Assembly: GCF_014873955.1 (NCBI RefSeq)
Contig: NZ_JADBED010000001.1
Span: 1,736,001-1,800,000, forward strand
From: Nesterenkonia lutea
Lineage (GTDB): Bacteria > Actinomycetota > Actinomycetes > Actinomycetales > Micrococcaceae
Reading direction: 5' to 3'
DNA length: 64,000 nt
Every line of letters begins with the position of its first letter. The stretch's first letter is position 1. Shown in pieces: positions 17,521 through 25,779 of this stretch. A model generated the notes under the pieces. It had not been told where the DNA came from and made no database searches. It was given only the letters and a program-made list of their open reading frames with translations. The position numbers were made by a program, and so were the translations under genes.

Positions 17521-17883
17521 ATGACCCAAGTCAATGCCCCCCACGCGGGGCCTGTTGACTACCAGGAGGTGCAGGGGCGCGAAGACTTCCAGGAGCTTCG
17601 CAGGACGCACCGGAGCTTCGTCTTTCCGATGACGGCCTTCTTCCTTCTCTGGTACATCGCGTTCGTGATCGCCGCGGCATTCTTCCCGGACTTCATGGCC
17701 ATCCCGGTCTGGGGAAACATCAACCTCGGCCTGGTGCTGGGCCTGGCCCAGTTCCTCACCACATTCGTCATCACCGGACTCTATGTCTGGTTCACCAATT
17801 CGAAGCTGGACCCGAAATCCTCGGCCATCCGGATCGAGCTCGAAGCCCGAGGCGCAGGCCTGCCTGAGGAGGAGAAGCACTGA
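17521..17883 (+). CDS. DUF485 membrane protein, symporter accessory subunit
   Basis: A 120-residue two-helix membrane protein of the DUF485 family. The hydrophilic N terminus contains REDFQELRRTHRSFVFPMTAFF, the usual family lead-in; helices are at about 34-56 and 68-92, with WYIAFVIAAAFFPDFM between, then a basic/acidic tail. DUF485 proteins are nearly always encoded just before ActP/MctC-type acetate symporters and are thought to assist them (E. coli YjcH). Here its TGA overlaps the ATG of the symporter (ATG at 17883). AGGAGG lies 7 bases before the ATG. Transcription is likely controlled by the CRP-like and LytTR-like sites upstream. Confidence 0.92.
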   Translation: MTQVNAPHAGPVDYQEVQGREDFQELRRTHRSFVFPMTAFFLLWYIAFVIAAAFFPDFMAIPVWGNINLGLVLGLAQFLTTFVITGLYVWFTNSKLDPKSSAIRIELEARGAGLPEEEKH

Positions 17884-19541
17884 TGAACTCCCTGATCACC
17901 GCGTTCACAGCGGAAGCCGGCGCGACGCCGCTGGCGAGCGCCGCCGCCGAGGCGGGCTCCGAGGTCGGAAGCCCGCTGGCGAACATCTCGATCTTCGTGG
18001 TCTTCGTGGGCGTCACGCTCTTCTTCGTGATCCGCGCCTCGAAGAACAACAACACCGCGGCTGACTACTACGCCGGCGGCCGCTCCTTCTCCGGCACCCA
18101 GAACGGCACGGCCATCGCCGGAGACTACCTCTCCGCGGCCTCGTTCCTGGGCATCGTGGGTGCCATCGCGGTCTACGGCTACGACGGCTTCCTCTACTCC
18201 ATCGGCTTCCTGGTGGCGTGGCTGATCGCCCTGCTGCTGGTGGCAGAGCTGATGCGAAACACCGGCAAGTTCACCATGGCGGATGTGCTCAGCTTCCGAC
18301 TGCGCCAGCAGCCCGTGCGGATCGCCGCGGCGATCTCCACCCTGGCCGTCTGCCTGTTCTACCTGCTGGCGCAGATGGCGGGCGCCGGTGCGCTGGTCTC
18401 GCTGCTGCTGGGCATCGACTCCGGTGTGGGTCAGTCACTGATCATCGCCGTGGTGGGCGCGCTCATGATCTTCTACGTCTTCATCGGCGGCATGAAGGGC
18501 ACCACCTGGGTGCAGATCATCAAGGCCACCCTGCTGATCATCGGCTCGGCCGTCATGACCATCTGGGTGCTGGCGCTCTACGGCTTCAACTTCTCCGAGC
18601 TGCTCGGCGCAGCAGTGGAGAACACCGGCGAGGAGGCGCTGCTCGAGCCGGGCCTGCAGTACGGCGCGGACCTCTTCACCAAGCTCGACTTCATGTCCCT
18701 GGGCATCGCACTGGTGCTCGGCACGGCCGCGCTGCCGCATGTGCTGATCCGCTTCTACACGGTTCCCACCGCCAAGGACGCACGCAAGTCCGTGGTCGTG
18801 GCTATCGCGCTGATCGGTGCGTTCTACCTCTTCACCCTGGTTCTGGGCTACGGCGCAGCAGCGCTGCTGGACACCGAGACCATCCTGGCGGCACCCGGCG
18901 GGCAGAACTCTGCGGCCCCGCTGCTGGCCTATGAGCTCGGCGGCACCCTGCTGCTGGGCTTCATCGCCGCCGTCGCCTTCGCGACGATCCTGGCGGTGGT
19001 CGCGGGACTGACCATCACGGCCTCGGCGTCCTTCGCCCACGACGTCTACGCCCAGGTCATCAAGAAGGGTCAGCTGGACTCCGCCGGTGAGGTCAAGGCG
19101 GCCCGCATGACCGTGATCGTGGTCGGCATCCTGGCCATCGTCGGCGGGATCGGCGCACAGGGACAGAACGTGGCCTTCCTGGTCGCGCTGGCCTTCGCCG
19201 TGGCGGCGTCGGCGAATCTGCCGACCATCCTGTTCTCGCTGTTCTGGAAGCGCTTCACCACCCGTGGTGCGCTGTGGTCCATGTACGGCGGGCTCGGTTC
19301 GGCCCTGCTGCTGATCGCCTTCTCCCCCGTGGTCTGGGGCCGGGACACCTCGTTCTTCCCCGATGTTGATCTGGCGATCTATCCGCTCACCAACCCGGGT
19401 CTGGTCTCGATCCCGCTGGCCTTCCTGCTGGGCTGGATCGGTTCCCTGACCTCCTCGGTGGCGGAGGATCCGGCCAAGCAGGCAGAGATGGAGATCCGTT
19501 CACTGACCGGCGTGGGGGCGGAGAAGGCCACCGAGCACTAG
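17883..19541 (+). CDS. actP: Cation/acetate (monocarboxylate) symporter ActP/MctC-like
   Basis: Na+- or H+-coupled symporter of the SSS family for acetate and related short carboxylates, inner membrane, 552 residues and about 13 helices. Recognisable segments are ADYYAGGRSFSGTQNGTAIAGDYLSAASFLG (family signature), TMADVLSFRLRQQPVR, IGGMKGTTWVQIIKA, TAALPHVLIRFYTV and WKRFTTRGALWSM, all as in ActP and C. glutamicum MctC. It is clearly a closer ActP relative than the symporter at 13.6-15.1 kb. The N terminus before the first helix is Ala/Gly/Glu-rich. It is followed by a large inverted repeat at 19561. The symbol is by family; substrate range is not proven. Confidence 0.9.
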   Translation: MNSLITAFTAEAGATPLASAAAEAGSEVGSPLANISIFVVFVGVTLFFVIRASKNNNTAADYYAGGRSFSGTQNGTAIAGDYLSAASFLGIVGAIAVYGYDGFLYSIGFLVAWLIALLLVAELMRNTGKFTMADVLSFRLRQQPVRIAAAISTLAVCLFYLLAQMAGAGALVSLLLGIDSGVGQSLIIAVVGALMIFYVFIGGMKGTTWVQIIKATLLIIGSAVMTIWVLALYGFNFSELLGAAVENTGEEALLEPGLQYGADLFTKLDFMSLGIALVLGTAALPHVLIRFYTVPTAKDARKSVVVAIALIGAFYLFTLVLGYGAAALLDTETILAAPGGQNSAAPLLAYELGGTLLLGFIAAVAFATILAVVAGLTITASASFAHDVYAQVIKKGQLDSAGEVKAARMTVIVVGILAIVGGIGAQGQNVAFLVALAFAVAASANLPTILFSLFWKRFTTRGALWSMYGGLGSALLLIAFSPVVWGRDTSFFPDVDLAIYPLTNPGLVSIPLAFLLGWIGSLTSSVAEDPAKQAEMEIRSLTGVGAEKATEH

Positions 19542-19560
19542 GCCTGACCCCTCCCTCTGC

Positions 19561-19632
19561 GCTGAAGGGCGGATTCCCCGAGTACTTGATGCCTTGAGCG
19601 GCATGAGATGCCCGGAGAATCCGCCCCTCAGC
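19561..19632. repeat. Dispersed inverted repeat, copy 1
   Basis: 72-bp element with 20-bp arms matching at 18 positions: left GCTGAAGGGCGGATTCCCCG, right arm the complement of GCTGAGGGGCGGATTCTCCG. It starts 19 bases after the symporter stop codon. The same arms recur at 19839, 36272 and 42724. Confidence 0.75.
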
Positions 19633-19838
19633 CGTGTGTGCGGTGGTTCTCGGGCCGCCAGCCGCGCTGTCGCAGCGCCTGCTCGATCCGCCGCACCGCA
19701 CGTCTGCCCTGCTCCGGCATGTGATCCTGCCAGTCAACGCCGCATCGGCTGGGCGCGCGGCGCCAGGCGGCAGGCTGTGGAGAACCAGGAGCAGCACGCC
19801 GTCAACACGAACGCCGAGGAAACCTGCCCTGCCCACCG
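19633..19838. other. Spacer between two inverted repeats
   Basis: About 205 bp of GC-rich DNA. A 30-codon minus-strand frame (ATG 19720 to TGA 19628) starts MPEQGRRAVRRIEQALRQ and has AGGA ahead of it, but it ends inside the repeat arm and I do not recognise it. Nothing else is identifiable. Confidence 0.4.
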
Positions 19839-19913
19839 CGTTGAGCGGCGGATTCTCCGAGCAGCTGGGCCCTGCTTCCGCGTGAGGTGCCCCGTAGATT
19901 CGGCCGCTCAACG
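19839..19913. repeat. Dispersed inverted repeat, copy 2
   Basis: 75-bp element: left arm CGTTGAGCGGCGGATTCTCC, right arm the complement of CGTTGAGCGGCCGAATCTAC. The outer 11 bp pair perfectly and the inner part has a few mismatches. It ends 16 bases from the stop of the DivIVA-repeat gene. Confidence 0.75.
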
Positions 19914-19928
19914 AAGAAAGAGGGCCGA

Positions 19929-20492
19929 TCAGCCCACGGAGGCCATGATCTCGGTCATCTTGTCCAGGAAGGCGTCCACCTGAGCCTCGTCATAGCCGTT
20001 GTGGCCATGGGCTCCGGTGAAGGTGATCGTGCGGACCTCGTCCACACTCATCGGGTTCTCCCCGTCGAGGTACTGCTCGAGCTGGCGGCACAGCTCGTCC
20101 ACCTGCTCCTTGCGGTAGCCGTTGGAGGAGGAGTGGGCCGGCTCTCGGAAGCGCTTCCCGTCGGGCAGCGCCAGGCGACCGCGCAGCGGCTCCGCGCGCT
20201 CGGCGAGCAGCTCGTACCAGGCGTCCTCGCCATGGGCCGCGATGTACTTGTCCCGCTCGGAGCCGGCGAAGGCGTCCTCCAGCCGGTCCAGCGCGCCGTC
20301 GACCTCGGCGGGGTCATATCCGCCCCCGGTCATCGAGAAGGACACGTCACGGATCTCCGAGAGCGCCATCCCCTCGCCGGAGTCATAGGCCACGCGGGCC
20401 CTCCCCATGAACTCGTCAACTTCATCCCGGTTGTACCCCTGCTCCCCGTCGTCGAGGAGCGTGAAAAGTGCGGTCTCGTTCGCCATGGTCAT
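19929..20492 (-). CDS. DivIVA-motif repeat protein
   Basis: Acidic 187-residue cytoplasmic protein made largely of four copies of a GYxxxxVDxF/L motif: GYNRDEVDEFM (about 20), GYDPAEVDGAL (about 58), GYRKEQVDELC (about 125) and GYDEAQVDAFL (about 166). This motif is the N-terminal signature of DivIVA/Wag31, which binds curved membranes and organises polar growth and division in actinobacteria. No long coiled coil follows, unlike true DivIVA. The ATG at 20492 overlaps the cdsA stop as ATGA, so it is translated with the phospholipid gene; ATG 20486 is an alternative, 7 bases after TAGGCT. Role in linking envelope growth to lipid synthesis is inference. Confidence 0.75.
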   Translation of the reverse strand: MTMANETALFTLLDDGEQGYNRDEVDEFMGRARVAYDSGEGMALSEIRDVSFSMTGGGYDPAEVDGALDRLEDAFAGSERDKYIAAHGEDAWYELLAERAEPLRGRLALPDGKRFREPAHSSSNGYRKEQVDELCRQLEQYLDGENPMSVDEVRTITFTGAHGHNGYDEAQVDAFLDKMTEIMASVG

Positions 20493-21343
20493 AAGCCTAA
20501 TGGAACTCCGCCGGCATCCCCGCTAAGCGCGACCACAACGAAGAACGCGGTGGGCATGGCGAAGACCAGCGAATCAAGCCGATCCATCACCCCGCCGTGA
20601 CCTGGGAGGAGTCGAGACATGTCCTTGATGCCGAGCTCTCGCTTGACCATCGACTCGGAGAAGTCCCCGGCGGTGGAGGCGATCACCACGGTGATCGCCA
20701 GCACCGCACCGATGTACAGGGGCTCGTCGAAGATCAGCCAGGAAGCCAGCACCCCGACCCCGGTGGCGCCCAGCAGGGAGCCGCCGAAGCCCTCCCAGGA
20801 CTTCTTCGGGCTGATCTTCGGGGCCATCGGGTGCCTGCCGAAGAACACGCCGAAGATGTAGCCGAAGGTGTCGTTGGAGACCACGAGCAGCACGACGACG
20901 ACGAGGCGCCAGTCGCCCTGGTCGAGGTTGAGCAGGAGCACCGCGAAGGACATCATGAACGGCACCCAGCAGGCCACGAACACCGAGGAGAGGATGGATC
21001 TCCCGGCATCGCGCACCTTCCACAGCGCCGCGGCGACGAGGATCGCCAGCCCGGTGACCATGAGCCCCAGGGTCAGCGCCTCCACCCCTCCGAAGTAGGC
21101 CGCGGTGGGCATGGCGACCGCGCCGAGGAACAGCGGCAGCTTCGGCAGCCGAAGCGTATGCCCGGTCGGGGTGACGCGCTGTTCCAGGGCGCGCGCGACC
21201 TCCCAGACGCCCATGGACAGCAGCACCGTCCACACCAGGATCAGCAGCAGCTCGAAGAAGAAGATCCCCAGCACCGCCGGAACCAGGAGGACGGCACCGG
21301 TGGCGATGGCCGCGGGAAGGTTCCTCCCTGCTTTGGTCGACAT
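20489..21343 (-). CDS. cdsA: Phosphatidate cytidylyltransferase
   Basis: Integral membrane enzyme that makes CDP-diacylglycerol from phosphatidate and CTP, the precursor of PG, cardiolipin and PI. 284 residues with about eight hydrophobic segments. The C-terminal family signature is present: KISPKKSWEGFGGSLLG (about 186-202) and, later, DFSESMVKRELGIKDMSRLLPGHGGVMDRLDS (about 235-265), with the catalytic Asp residues and GHGG..DR..S. Its ATG overlaps the frr stop in TGATG, and its stop overlaps the DivIVA-repeat gene. frr-cdsA order is standard in bacteria. Confidence 0.95.
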   Translation of the reverse strand: MSTKAGRNLPAAIATGAVLLVPAVLGIFFFELLLILVWTVLLSMGVWEVARALEQRVTPTGHTLRLPKLPLFLGAVAMPTAAYFGGVEALTLGLMVTGLAILVAAALWKVRDAGRSILSSVFVACWVPFMMSFAVLLLNLDQGDWRLVVVVLLVVSNDTFGYIFGVFFGRHPMAPKISPKKSWEGFGGSLLGATGVGVLASWLIFDEPLYIGAVLAITVVIASTAGDFSESMVKRELGIKDMSRLLPGHGGVMDRLDSLVFAMPTAFFVVVALSGDAGGVPLGL

Positions 21344-21900
21344 CAGACCTCGAGCAGCTCCGCTTCCTTGCGCTTGCTCATCTCGTCGATCTTCTCGACG
21401 TAGGTCTTGGTGAGGTTCTCCAGCTCCTTGGTTCCCCGCTCGCCGTCGTCCTTGCCGACCTCGCCGTCCTTGACGGCCTTCTCGATGATCTCCTTGGACT
21501 TGCGGCGGGTGTTGCGCACGGAGACCTTGTGGTCCTCGCCCTTGGACTTGATCAGCTTCACGTACTCCCTGCGGCGCTCCTCGGTGAGGTCCGGGATGGT
21601 GATGCGGATCTGTTTGCCATCGTTGGAGGGGTTGGCTCCGATCTCGGAGTCCGAGAGGGCCCGCTCGATGTCCCGCATGGCGGAGACATCGAAGGGGGTG
21701 ATCAGGATGGTCTTCGCGTCCGGGGTGGAGAACGACGCAAGCTGCTGCAGCGGCGTGGCCGAGCCGTAGTAGTCGACCAGCACGCGGGAGTAGAGCGCGG
21801 GGTTGGCCCGGCCGGTGCGCACAGTGCTGAAGTCCACCGAGGTGGCCTCGATGGCTCGCTCAAACTGCTCCTTGGCATCTGCCAGGGTCTCATCAATCAC
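21343..21900 (-). CDS. frr: Ribosome recycling factor
   Basis: Splits post-termination ribosomes together with EF-G. At 185 residues from GTG 21900 it has the usual length; the N terminus VIDETLADAKEQFERAIEATS aligns with other RRFs, and the hallmarks VRTGRANPALYSRVLVDYYGSATPLQQLAS and ITIPDLTEERRREYVKLIKSKGEDHKVSVRN are all there. The GTG is preceded by AAGGAG at 6 bases; an ATG 54 bases further up is in frame but would add a non-homologous tail. It lies between pyrH (90 bases upstream) and cdsA (overlapping). Confidence 0.95.
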   Translation of the reverse strand: MIDETLADAKEQFERAIEATSVDFSTVRTGRANPALYSRVLVDYYGSATPLQQLASFSTPDAKTILITPFDVSAMRDIERALSDSEIGANPSNDGKQIRITIPDLTEERRREYVKLIKSKGEDHKVSVRNTRRKSKEIIEKAVKDGEVGKDDGERGTKELENLTKTYVEKIDEMSKRKEAELLEV

Positions 21901-21989
21901 GGGGGTCTCCTTCTGGGACGACTGTTGTACGACGTCAGACATGACGTGGGGCATCGCGCTGGGATTCAGTCTAGTGGGGCTGCGTCAGG

Positions 21990-22712
21990 TCAGGGGGTGA
22001 CCAGGGTGCCGATCTCCTCGCCCAGCAGGGCCCGGGTCACGTTGCCCTCCCCCTCCATGCCGAAGACCCGCATGTCGAGGTCGTTGTCATTGCACATGGT
22101 CATCGCGGTCTGGTCCATGACCCGGATGTTCTTGCGCAGCGCGTCGGTGTAGGTCAGGTGTTCCAGCTTCTGCGCGTCGGGGGTGGTCTTGGGGTCCGCG
22201 GTGTACACCCCGTCCACGCCTGACTTCGCCATCAGCACCATGTCCGAGCGGGTCTCCAGCGCACGCTGGGCACAGACGGTGTCGGTGGAGAAGTAGGGCA
22301 TGCCGGCACCGGCGCCGAAGACCACGACGCGGTCCTTCTCCATATGCCGCACAGCGCGCAGCGGGATGTAGGACTCGGCGACCTGACCCATGGTGATCGC
22401 GGTCTGCACCCGAGTGGGCTGCCCGGCCTGTTCCAGGAAGTCCTGCAGGGCAAGTGCATTCATCACCGTGCCGAGCATGCCGATGTAGTCGGCGCGGGCA
22501 CGGTCCATGCCGGCCTTGGAGAGCTCTGCGCCGCGGAAGAAGTTGCCGCCGCCGACGACGACGGAGACCTCCACCTGTCCCTTCACCGCTGCGATCTGTT
22601 CGGCGATCCCGCGGACCGTGGCGGGGTCGACGCCGACTGCACCTCCGCCGAAGACCTCTCCAGAGAGCTTCAGAAGCACTCGGCGGCGGTGGGTCGGTGT
22701 CTCTGCGGTCAT
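21990..22712 (-). CDS. pyrH: Uridylate kinase
   Basis: UMP kinase of the amino-acid-kinase fold, producing UDP for pyrimidine nucleotide supply and regulated by GTP/UTP in the family. The 240 residues contain [49 protein letters not shown] and the C-terminal [21 protein letters not shown], all typical. Start ATG 22712 has GGAG about 8 bases upstream. It stands after the rpsB-tsf terminator with a gap of about 200 bases, so it probably has its own promoter and continues into frr-cdsA. Confidence 0.96.
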   Translation of the reverse strand: MTAETPTHRRRVLLKLSGEVFGGGAVGVDPATVRGIAEQIAAVKGQVEVSVVVGGGNFFRGAELSKAGMDRARADYIGMLGTVMNALALQDFLEQAGQPTRVQTAITMGQVAESYIPLRAVRHMEKDRVVVFGAGAGMPYFSTDTVCAQRALETRSDMVLMAKSGVDGVYTADPKTTPDAQKLEHLTYTDALRKNIRVMDQTAMTMCNDNDLDMRVFGMEGEGNVTRALLGEEIGTLVTP

Positions 22713-22806
22713 GGGATTCCTCCAGGAGTCTCAGGGGCGTGTCGCGGGGCGGCGTGCGGTGACGGAACAGCGTGCTCAGAGCGGGTCGACAATGGTGCGG
22801 GCATGG
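22713..22806. other. Upstream region of pyrH
   Basis: About 95 bp between the tsf terminator and pyrH on the minus strand. A pyrH promoter is expected here; I see no strong -35/-10 pair. Confidence 0.4.
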
Positions 22807-22846
22807 AAAAGGGGGTGACCACCTCGTGTGAAGTGGTCACCCCCTT
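22807..22846 (-). terminator. Intrinsic terminator of rpsB-tsf
   Basis: Perfect 14-bp inverted repeat, AAGGGGGTGACCAC and its complement around a 10-base loop, followed on the minus strand by TTTTCC. It lies about 70 bp after the tsf stop codon. Confidence 0.85.
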
Positions 22847-22913
22847 GACGTCTGGACTGATGAATCGCGACCAGTCTAGTGGGCCGCGACTGACAGTTCA
22901 GCGATATCGCGTG

Positions 22914-23753
22914 TCAGGCTCCGACGCGGAAGCGAGCCAGACCCTTGGCGGACGCACCGGCGGACTCGAGGACCTGGGTGACGGTCTTCTTCGGGTCCTT
23001 GGCGAACGGCTGGTCGACCAGCACGTTGTCCTTGAAGTACGCGTTGGTGCGGCCTTCGATGATCTTCGTCATGGCCTGCTCCGGCTTGTTCTCGGCGCGG
23101 GCAGTCTCCTCGGCGATGCGACGCTCGTTCTCGACGGTCTCGGCGGGAACCTCGTCGCGGGTCAGGAACTGCGGGGACAGCGCCGCGGCGTGCACGGCGA
23201 TGTCGTGAGCAGCCTCCTTGGCCTGATCCGAGTCGGCGTCGACGGCGAAGAGCACGCCGACCTGCGCCGGGAGATCCTTGGAGGTCTTGTGCAGGTAGGC
23301 ATCCACGAAGGCGCCTTCCAGCTTCGCAAGACGACGGACGACGACCTTCTCGCCCAGGATCGCGCCCTCTTCGGTGACGAAGTCGGAGAGCTTCTTGCCC
23401 TCGACATCGGCTTCGAGCAGCGCCTCGACGGAGTCCACGTCATGGGCGACGGCGGTCTCGAGGACCTTGTCGGCCAGCGCGACGAACTTGGCGGACTTGG
23501 CCACGAAGTCGGTCTCGGCGTTGATCTCGATCAGGAAGCCCTTGGTGCCGTCGACGACCTTGGCGGTGACCAGGCCCTCTGCGGCGGAGCGACCCTCGCG
23601 CTTGGCAGCGCCCTTGAGCCCCTTGATGCGGATGCCTTCGATCGCCTTGTCGACGTCGCCGTCGGCCTCGTCGAGAGCCTTCTTGACGTCCATCATGCCG
23701 GCGCCGGTGCGCTCGCGCAGGGCCTTGATGTCAGCAGCGGTGTAATTCGCCAT
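22914..23753 (-). CDS. tsf: Translation elongation factor Ts
   Basis: Guanine nucleotide exchange factor for EF-Tu. The 279-residue protein begins MANYTAADIKALRERTGAGMMDVKKALDEADGD, the EF-Ts UBA-like N terminus, followed by EAINAETDFVAKS-type core (IEINAETDFVAKSAKF) and a C-terminal core with EGRTNAYFKDNVLVDQPFAKDPKKTVTQVL. Length and order are normal. It follows rpsB by 18 bases with a GAGAGGAA-type site, and the operon ends in a strong terminator. Confidence 0.97.
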   Translation of the reverse strand: MANYTAADIKALRERTGAGMMDVKKALDEADGDVDKAIEGIRIKGLKGAAKREGRSAAEGLVTAKVVDGTKGFLIEINAETDFVAKSAKFVALADKVLETAVAHDVDSVEALLEADVEGKKLSDFVTEEGAILGEKVVVRRLAKLEGAFVDAYLHKTSKDLPAQVGVLFAVDADSDQAKEAAHDIAVHAAALSPQFLTRDEVPAETVENERRIAEETARAENKPEQAMTKIIEGRTNAYFKDNVLVDQPFAKDPKKTVTQVLESAGASAKGLARFRVGA

Positions 23754-23771
23754 AGAAACGCAGTTCCTCTC

Positions 23772-24704
23772 TTACTTGGCTTCTTCAGCCGAAGCTTCGG
23801 TCGACTCGGTGGACTCTGCGGCGGGAGCTTCTGCGGCTTCGGCGGCGGGGGCTTCTGCGGCCTGCTCGGACTGCTCAGTCTCGGCAGCGGGCTGCTCAGC
23901 CTGGGCAGGCTCTTCGGCCTTGGCGGTCTGCTCGGTGGCGTGCTGTTCGAGCAGTTCACGCTCCCACTCGGCCATCGGCTCAGCAGCAGTGCCGGAGCCG
24001 CCGCCGCGCTTGGACTCGCGAGCCATGAGGCCATCGGCCACGGCGTCGGCGATCACGCGGGTCAGCAGGTCCACGGACCGGATGGCGTCGTCGTTGCCCG
24101 GGATCGGGTAGTTGACGTCATCGGGGTCGCAGTTGGTGTCGAGGATGGCGATCACGGGGATGCCCAGCTTCTTGGCCTCGTCGACGGCAAGGTGCTCCTT
24201 GTTCGTGTCGACGATCCAGATCGCGGAGGGAGTCTTGGTGAGGTTGCGGATGCCGCCGAGGTTGGACTGCAGCTTGGTGAGCTCGCGGCGCATCAGCAGC
24301 AGCTCTTTCTTGGTGTGACCGGAGCCGGCGACGTCGTCGAAGTCGATCTCCTCGAGCTCCTTCATGCGCTGGACGCGCTTGGAGACCGTGGAGAAGTTGG
24401 TCAGCATGCCGCCGAGCCAACGGTGGTTGACGTAGGGCTGGCCGACACGGGTGGCCTGCTCGGCGATGGCTTCCTGGCCCTGCTTCTTGGTGCCGACGAA
24501 GAGGACGGAGCCGCCGTGGGCGACAGTCTGCTTGACGAATTCGTAGGCGTTGTCGATGTAGGACAGCGACTGCTGGAGGTCAACGATGTAGATACCGTTG
24601 CGCTCGGTGAAGATGAAGCGCTTCATCTTCGGGTTCCAGCGGCGAGTCTGGTGTCCGAAGTGGACGCCGGAGTCGAGCAGCTGGCGCATGGTGACGACAG
24701 GCAT
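23772..24704 (-). CDS. rpsB: Ribosomal protein uS2
   Basis: Small-subunit protein S2. From ATG 24704 (AAAGGA 7-12 bases upstream) the protein starts [32 protein letters not shown], the canonical S2 N terminus, and includes [16 protein letters not shown] and [14 protein letters not shown]. At 310 residues it is longer than E. coli S2 because of an acidic Ala/Glu/Pro-rich C-terminal tail of about 65 residues, common in actinobacteria. First gene of the rpsB-tsf operon; the long leader may carry autoregulatory structure. Confidence 0.97.
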   Translation of the reverse strand: MPVVTMRQLLDSGVHFGHQTRRWNPKMKRFIFTERNGIYIVDLQQSLSYIDNAYEFVKQTVAHGGSVLFVGTKKQGQEAIAEQATRVGQPYVNHRWLGGMLTNFSTVSKRVQRMKELEEIDFDDVAGSGHTKKELLLMRRELTKLQSNLGGIRNLTKTPSAIWIVDTNKEHLAVDEAKKLGIPVIAILDTNCDPDDVNYPIPGNDDAIRSVDLLTRVIADAVADGLMARESKRGGGSGTAAEPMAEWERELLEQHATEQTAKAEEPAQAEQPAAETEQSEQAAEAPAAEAAEAPAAESTESTEASAEEAK

Positions 24705-25086
24705 GGTATTTCCTTTCAATGCCGGGCTTGGAACACGGAGGACATGCCTCATGCAGCTCCGGCTGGGATTCTCGGTTGGACAGCGGCCCGGTTCTCTCGG
24801 GCTCCTGGCAGAGAAGGGAGATGTCCCGCGATCCTCGCCGCATCCGGAGTCCCGCGGGACTCCTGAGATGCAGACCGATGAGAATCACCCCGATCTCTCG
24901 GGCAGTCTCTGCGCGTAGTCAGCTGATTCAGGCATGCCTGGGCACGCCAGTGTCAACTGCTGGGGTTCAGCTTAGCGGCTCGACGGCGTTTTCCCCAACC
25001 GTGCCGGCCGGTGCTCCGCAGCGGCGACGCCGCACAGATCCGTGCCGTCCCGCGTATCCACCTCCGGGGTCCGCGAAGGTGTGTCC
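24705..25086. promoter_or_regulatory. Divergent region of rpsB and the M23 gene, with rpsB leader
   Basis: About 380 bp without a gene. On the minus strand a perfect TTGACA (24956-24951) is the likely rpsB -35 box, though no good -10 follows at 17 bases. The presumed leader contains an 18-bp perfect palindrome, GGAGTCCCGCGGGACTCC (24846-24863), and other GC-rich hairpins. No motif of a known riboswitch was recognised. For the plus-strand M23 gene no clear promoter is visible. Confidence 0.45.
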
Positions 25087-25662
25087 ATGAACAGGGATCG
25101 GCACGTGTTGTCTCGCCTCGCGGCACTGGCGCTGCTGGTGCTGGCGGCCGCGCCGGCCGCACCCGCGACCGCCTACGTCCCGGCGGCAGAGGTGAAGTCC
25201 TCCCCGGTGCTCGGCGTCCCCTCGGAGCGGCGAGCAGAGGAACCGGGAGAACGGTGGCGCAGGCCGGTGCCGGCGGCGGAGCTCCGACCGTTCGCGGCAC
25301 CTCCCTCCCCCTGGGGTGCAGGTCACCGCGGAGTGGACCTGGGACCGCTGAGCCTGGGTACGGACATCAGCGCCCCGGCGGACGGTGAGGTGAGCTTCGC
25401 CGGGATCGTGGTGGACCGACCGGTGCTCTCGATCCGGCATGGCGGGGGCTACCTCAGCTCCTTCGAGCCGGTGGAGACCGTCCTTAAGGTCGGGGATGCT
25501 GTATCGGCCGGGGATGAAGTGGGAACACTGGGAGCAGGAAATGCTCATTGCGAGCTGCCCTGTCTTCACTGGGGCGTGCGGCTGCACGGCGAGTACATCA
25601 ATCCGCTGCTGCTCACCGGTGACCTCGAGCCCTCGGTGCTGCTGCCGCTGGGCGAGGACTGA
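25087..25662 (+). CDS. Secreted M23 family metallopeptidase
   Basis: Small exported LytM-like endopeptidase of 191 residues. A signal peptide occupies about 1-28 (basic MNRDRH, then LAALALLVLAAAPAAPATA). The domain contains both zinc motifs: HRGVDLG (His and Asp ligands, about 85-90) and CLHWGVRLHGEYINPL (His ligand, about 167), the usual actinobacterial spelling. Such proteins cut peptidoglycan cross-bridges or activate amidases; with no SH3 or LysM domain here, the target is unknown. I use ATG 25087 rather than an in-frame ATG at 25042, because it starts the signal peptide. It diverges from rpsB. Confidence 0.88.
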   Translation: MNRDRHVLSRLAALALLVLAAAPAAPATAYVPAAEVKSSPVLGVPSERRAEEPGERWRRPVPAAELRPFAAPPSPWGAGHRGVDLGPLSLGTDISAPADGEVSFAGIVVDRPVLSIRHGGGYLSSFEPVETVLKVGDAVSAGDEVGTLGAGNAHCELPCLHWGVRLHGEYINPLLLTGDLEPSVLLPLGED

Positions 25663-25779
25663 CGCCTGCGCATCGGCACGGACGCTGTCCTCCGCCCCAG
25701 GACGGTGTCAGAATGACGGTGTCAGAATATGGAGACCGTCCGCCGAACCCGATCGTCGACCGACCCCAGAGGAGCACGA

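Noticed and set aside
19628-19720. A 30-codon minus-strand frame starting MPEQGRRAVRRIEQAL
   Set aside because: Coding appearance is suggestive but it is short, ends in a repeat arm and has no known match in memory; recorded only as part of the spacer.
22344-24866. An 840-codon plus-strand open frame opposite pyrH, tsf and rpsB
   Set aside because: It spans three real conserved genes and the terminator between them and has a composition typical of a frame shadow.
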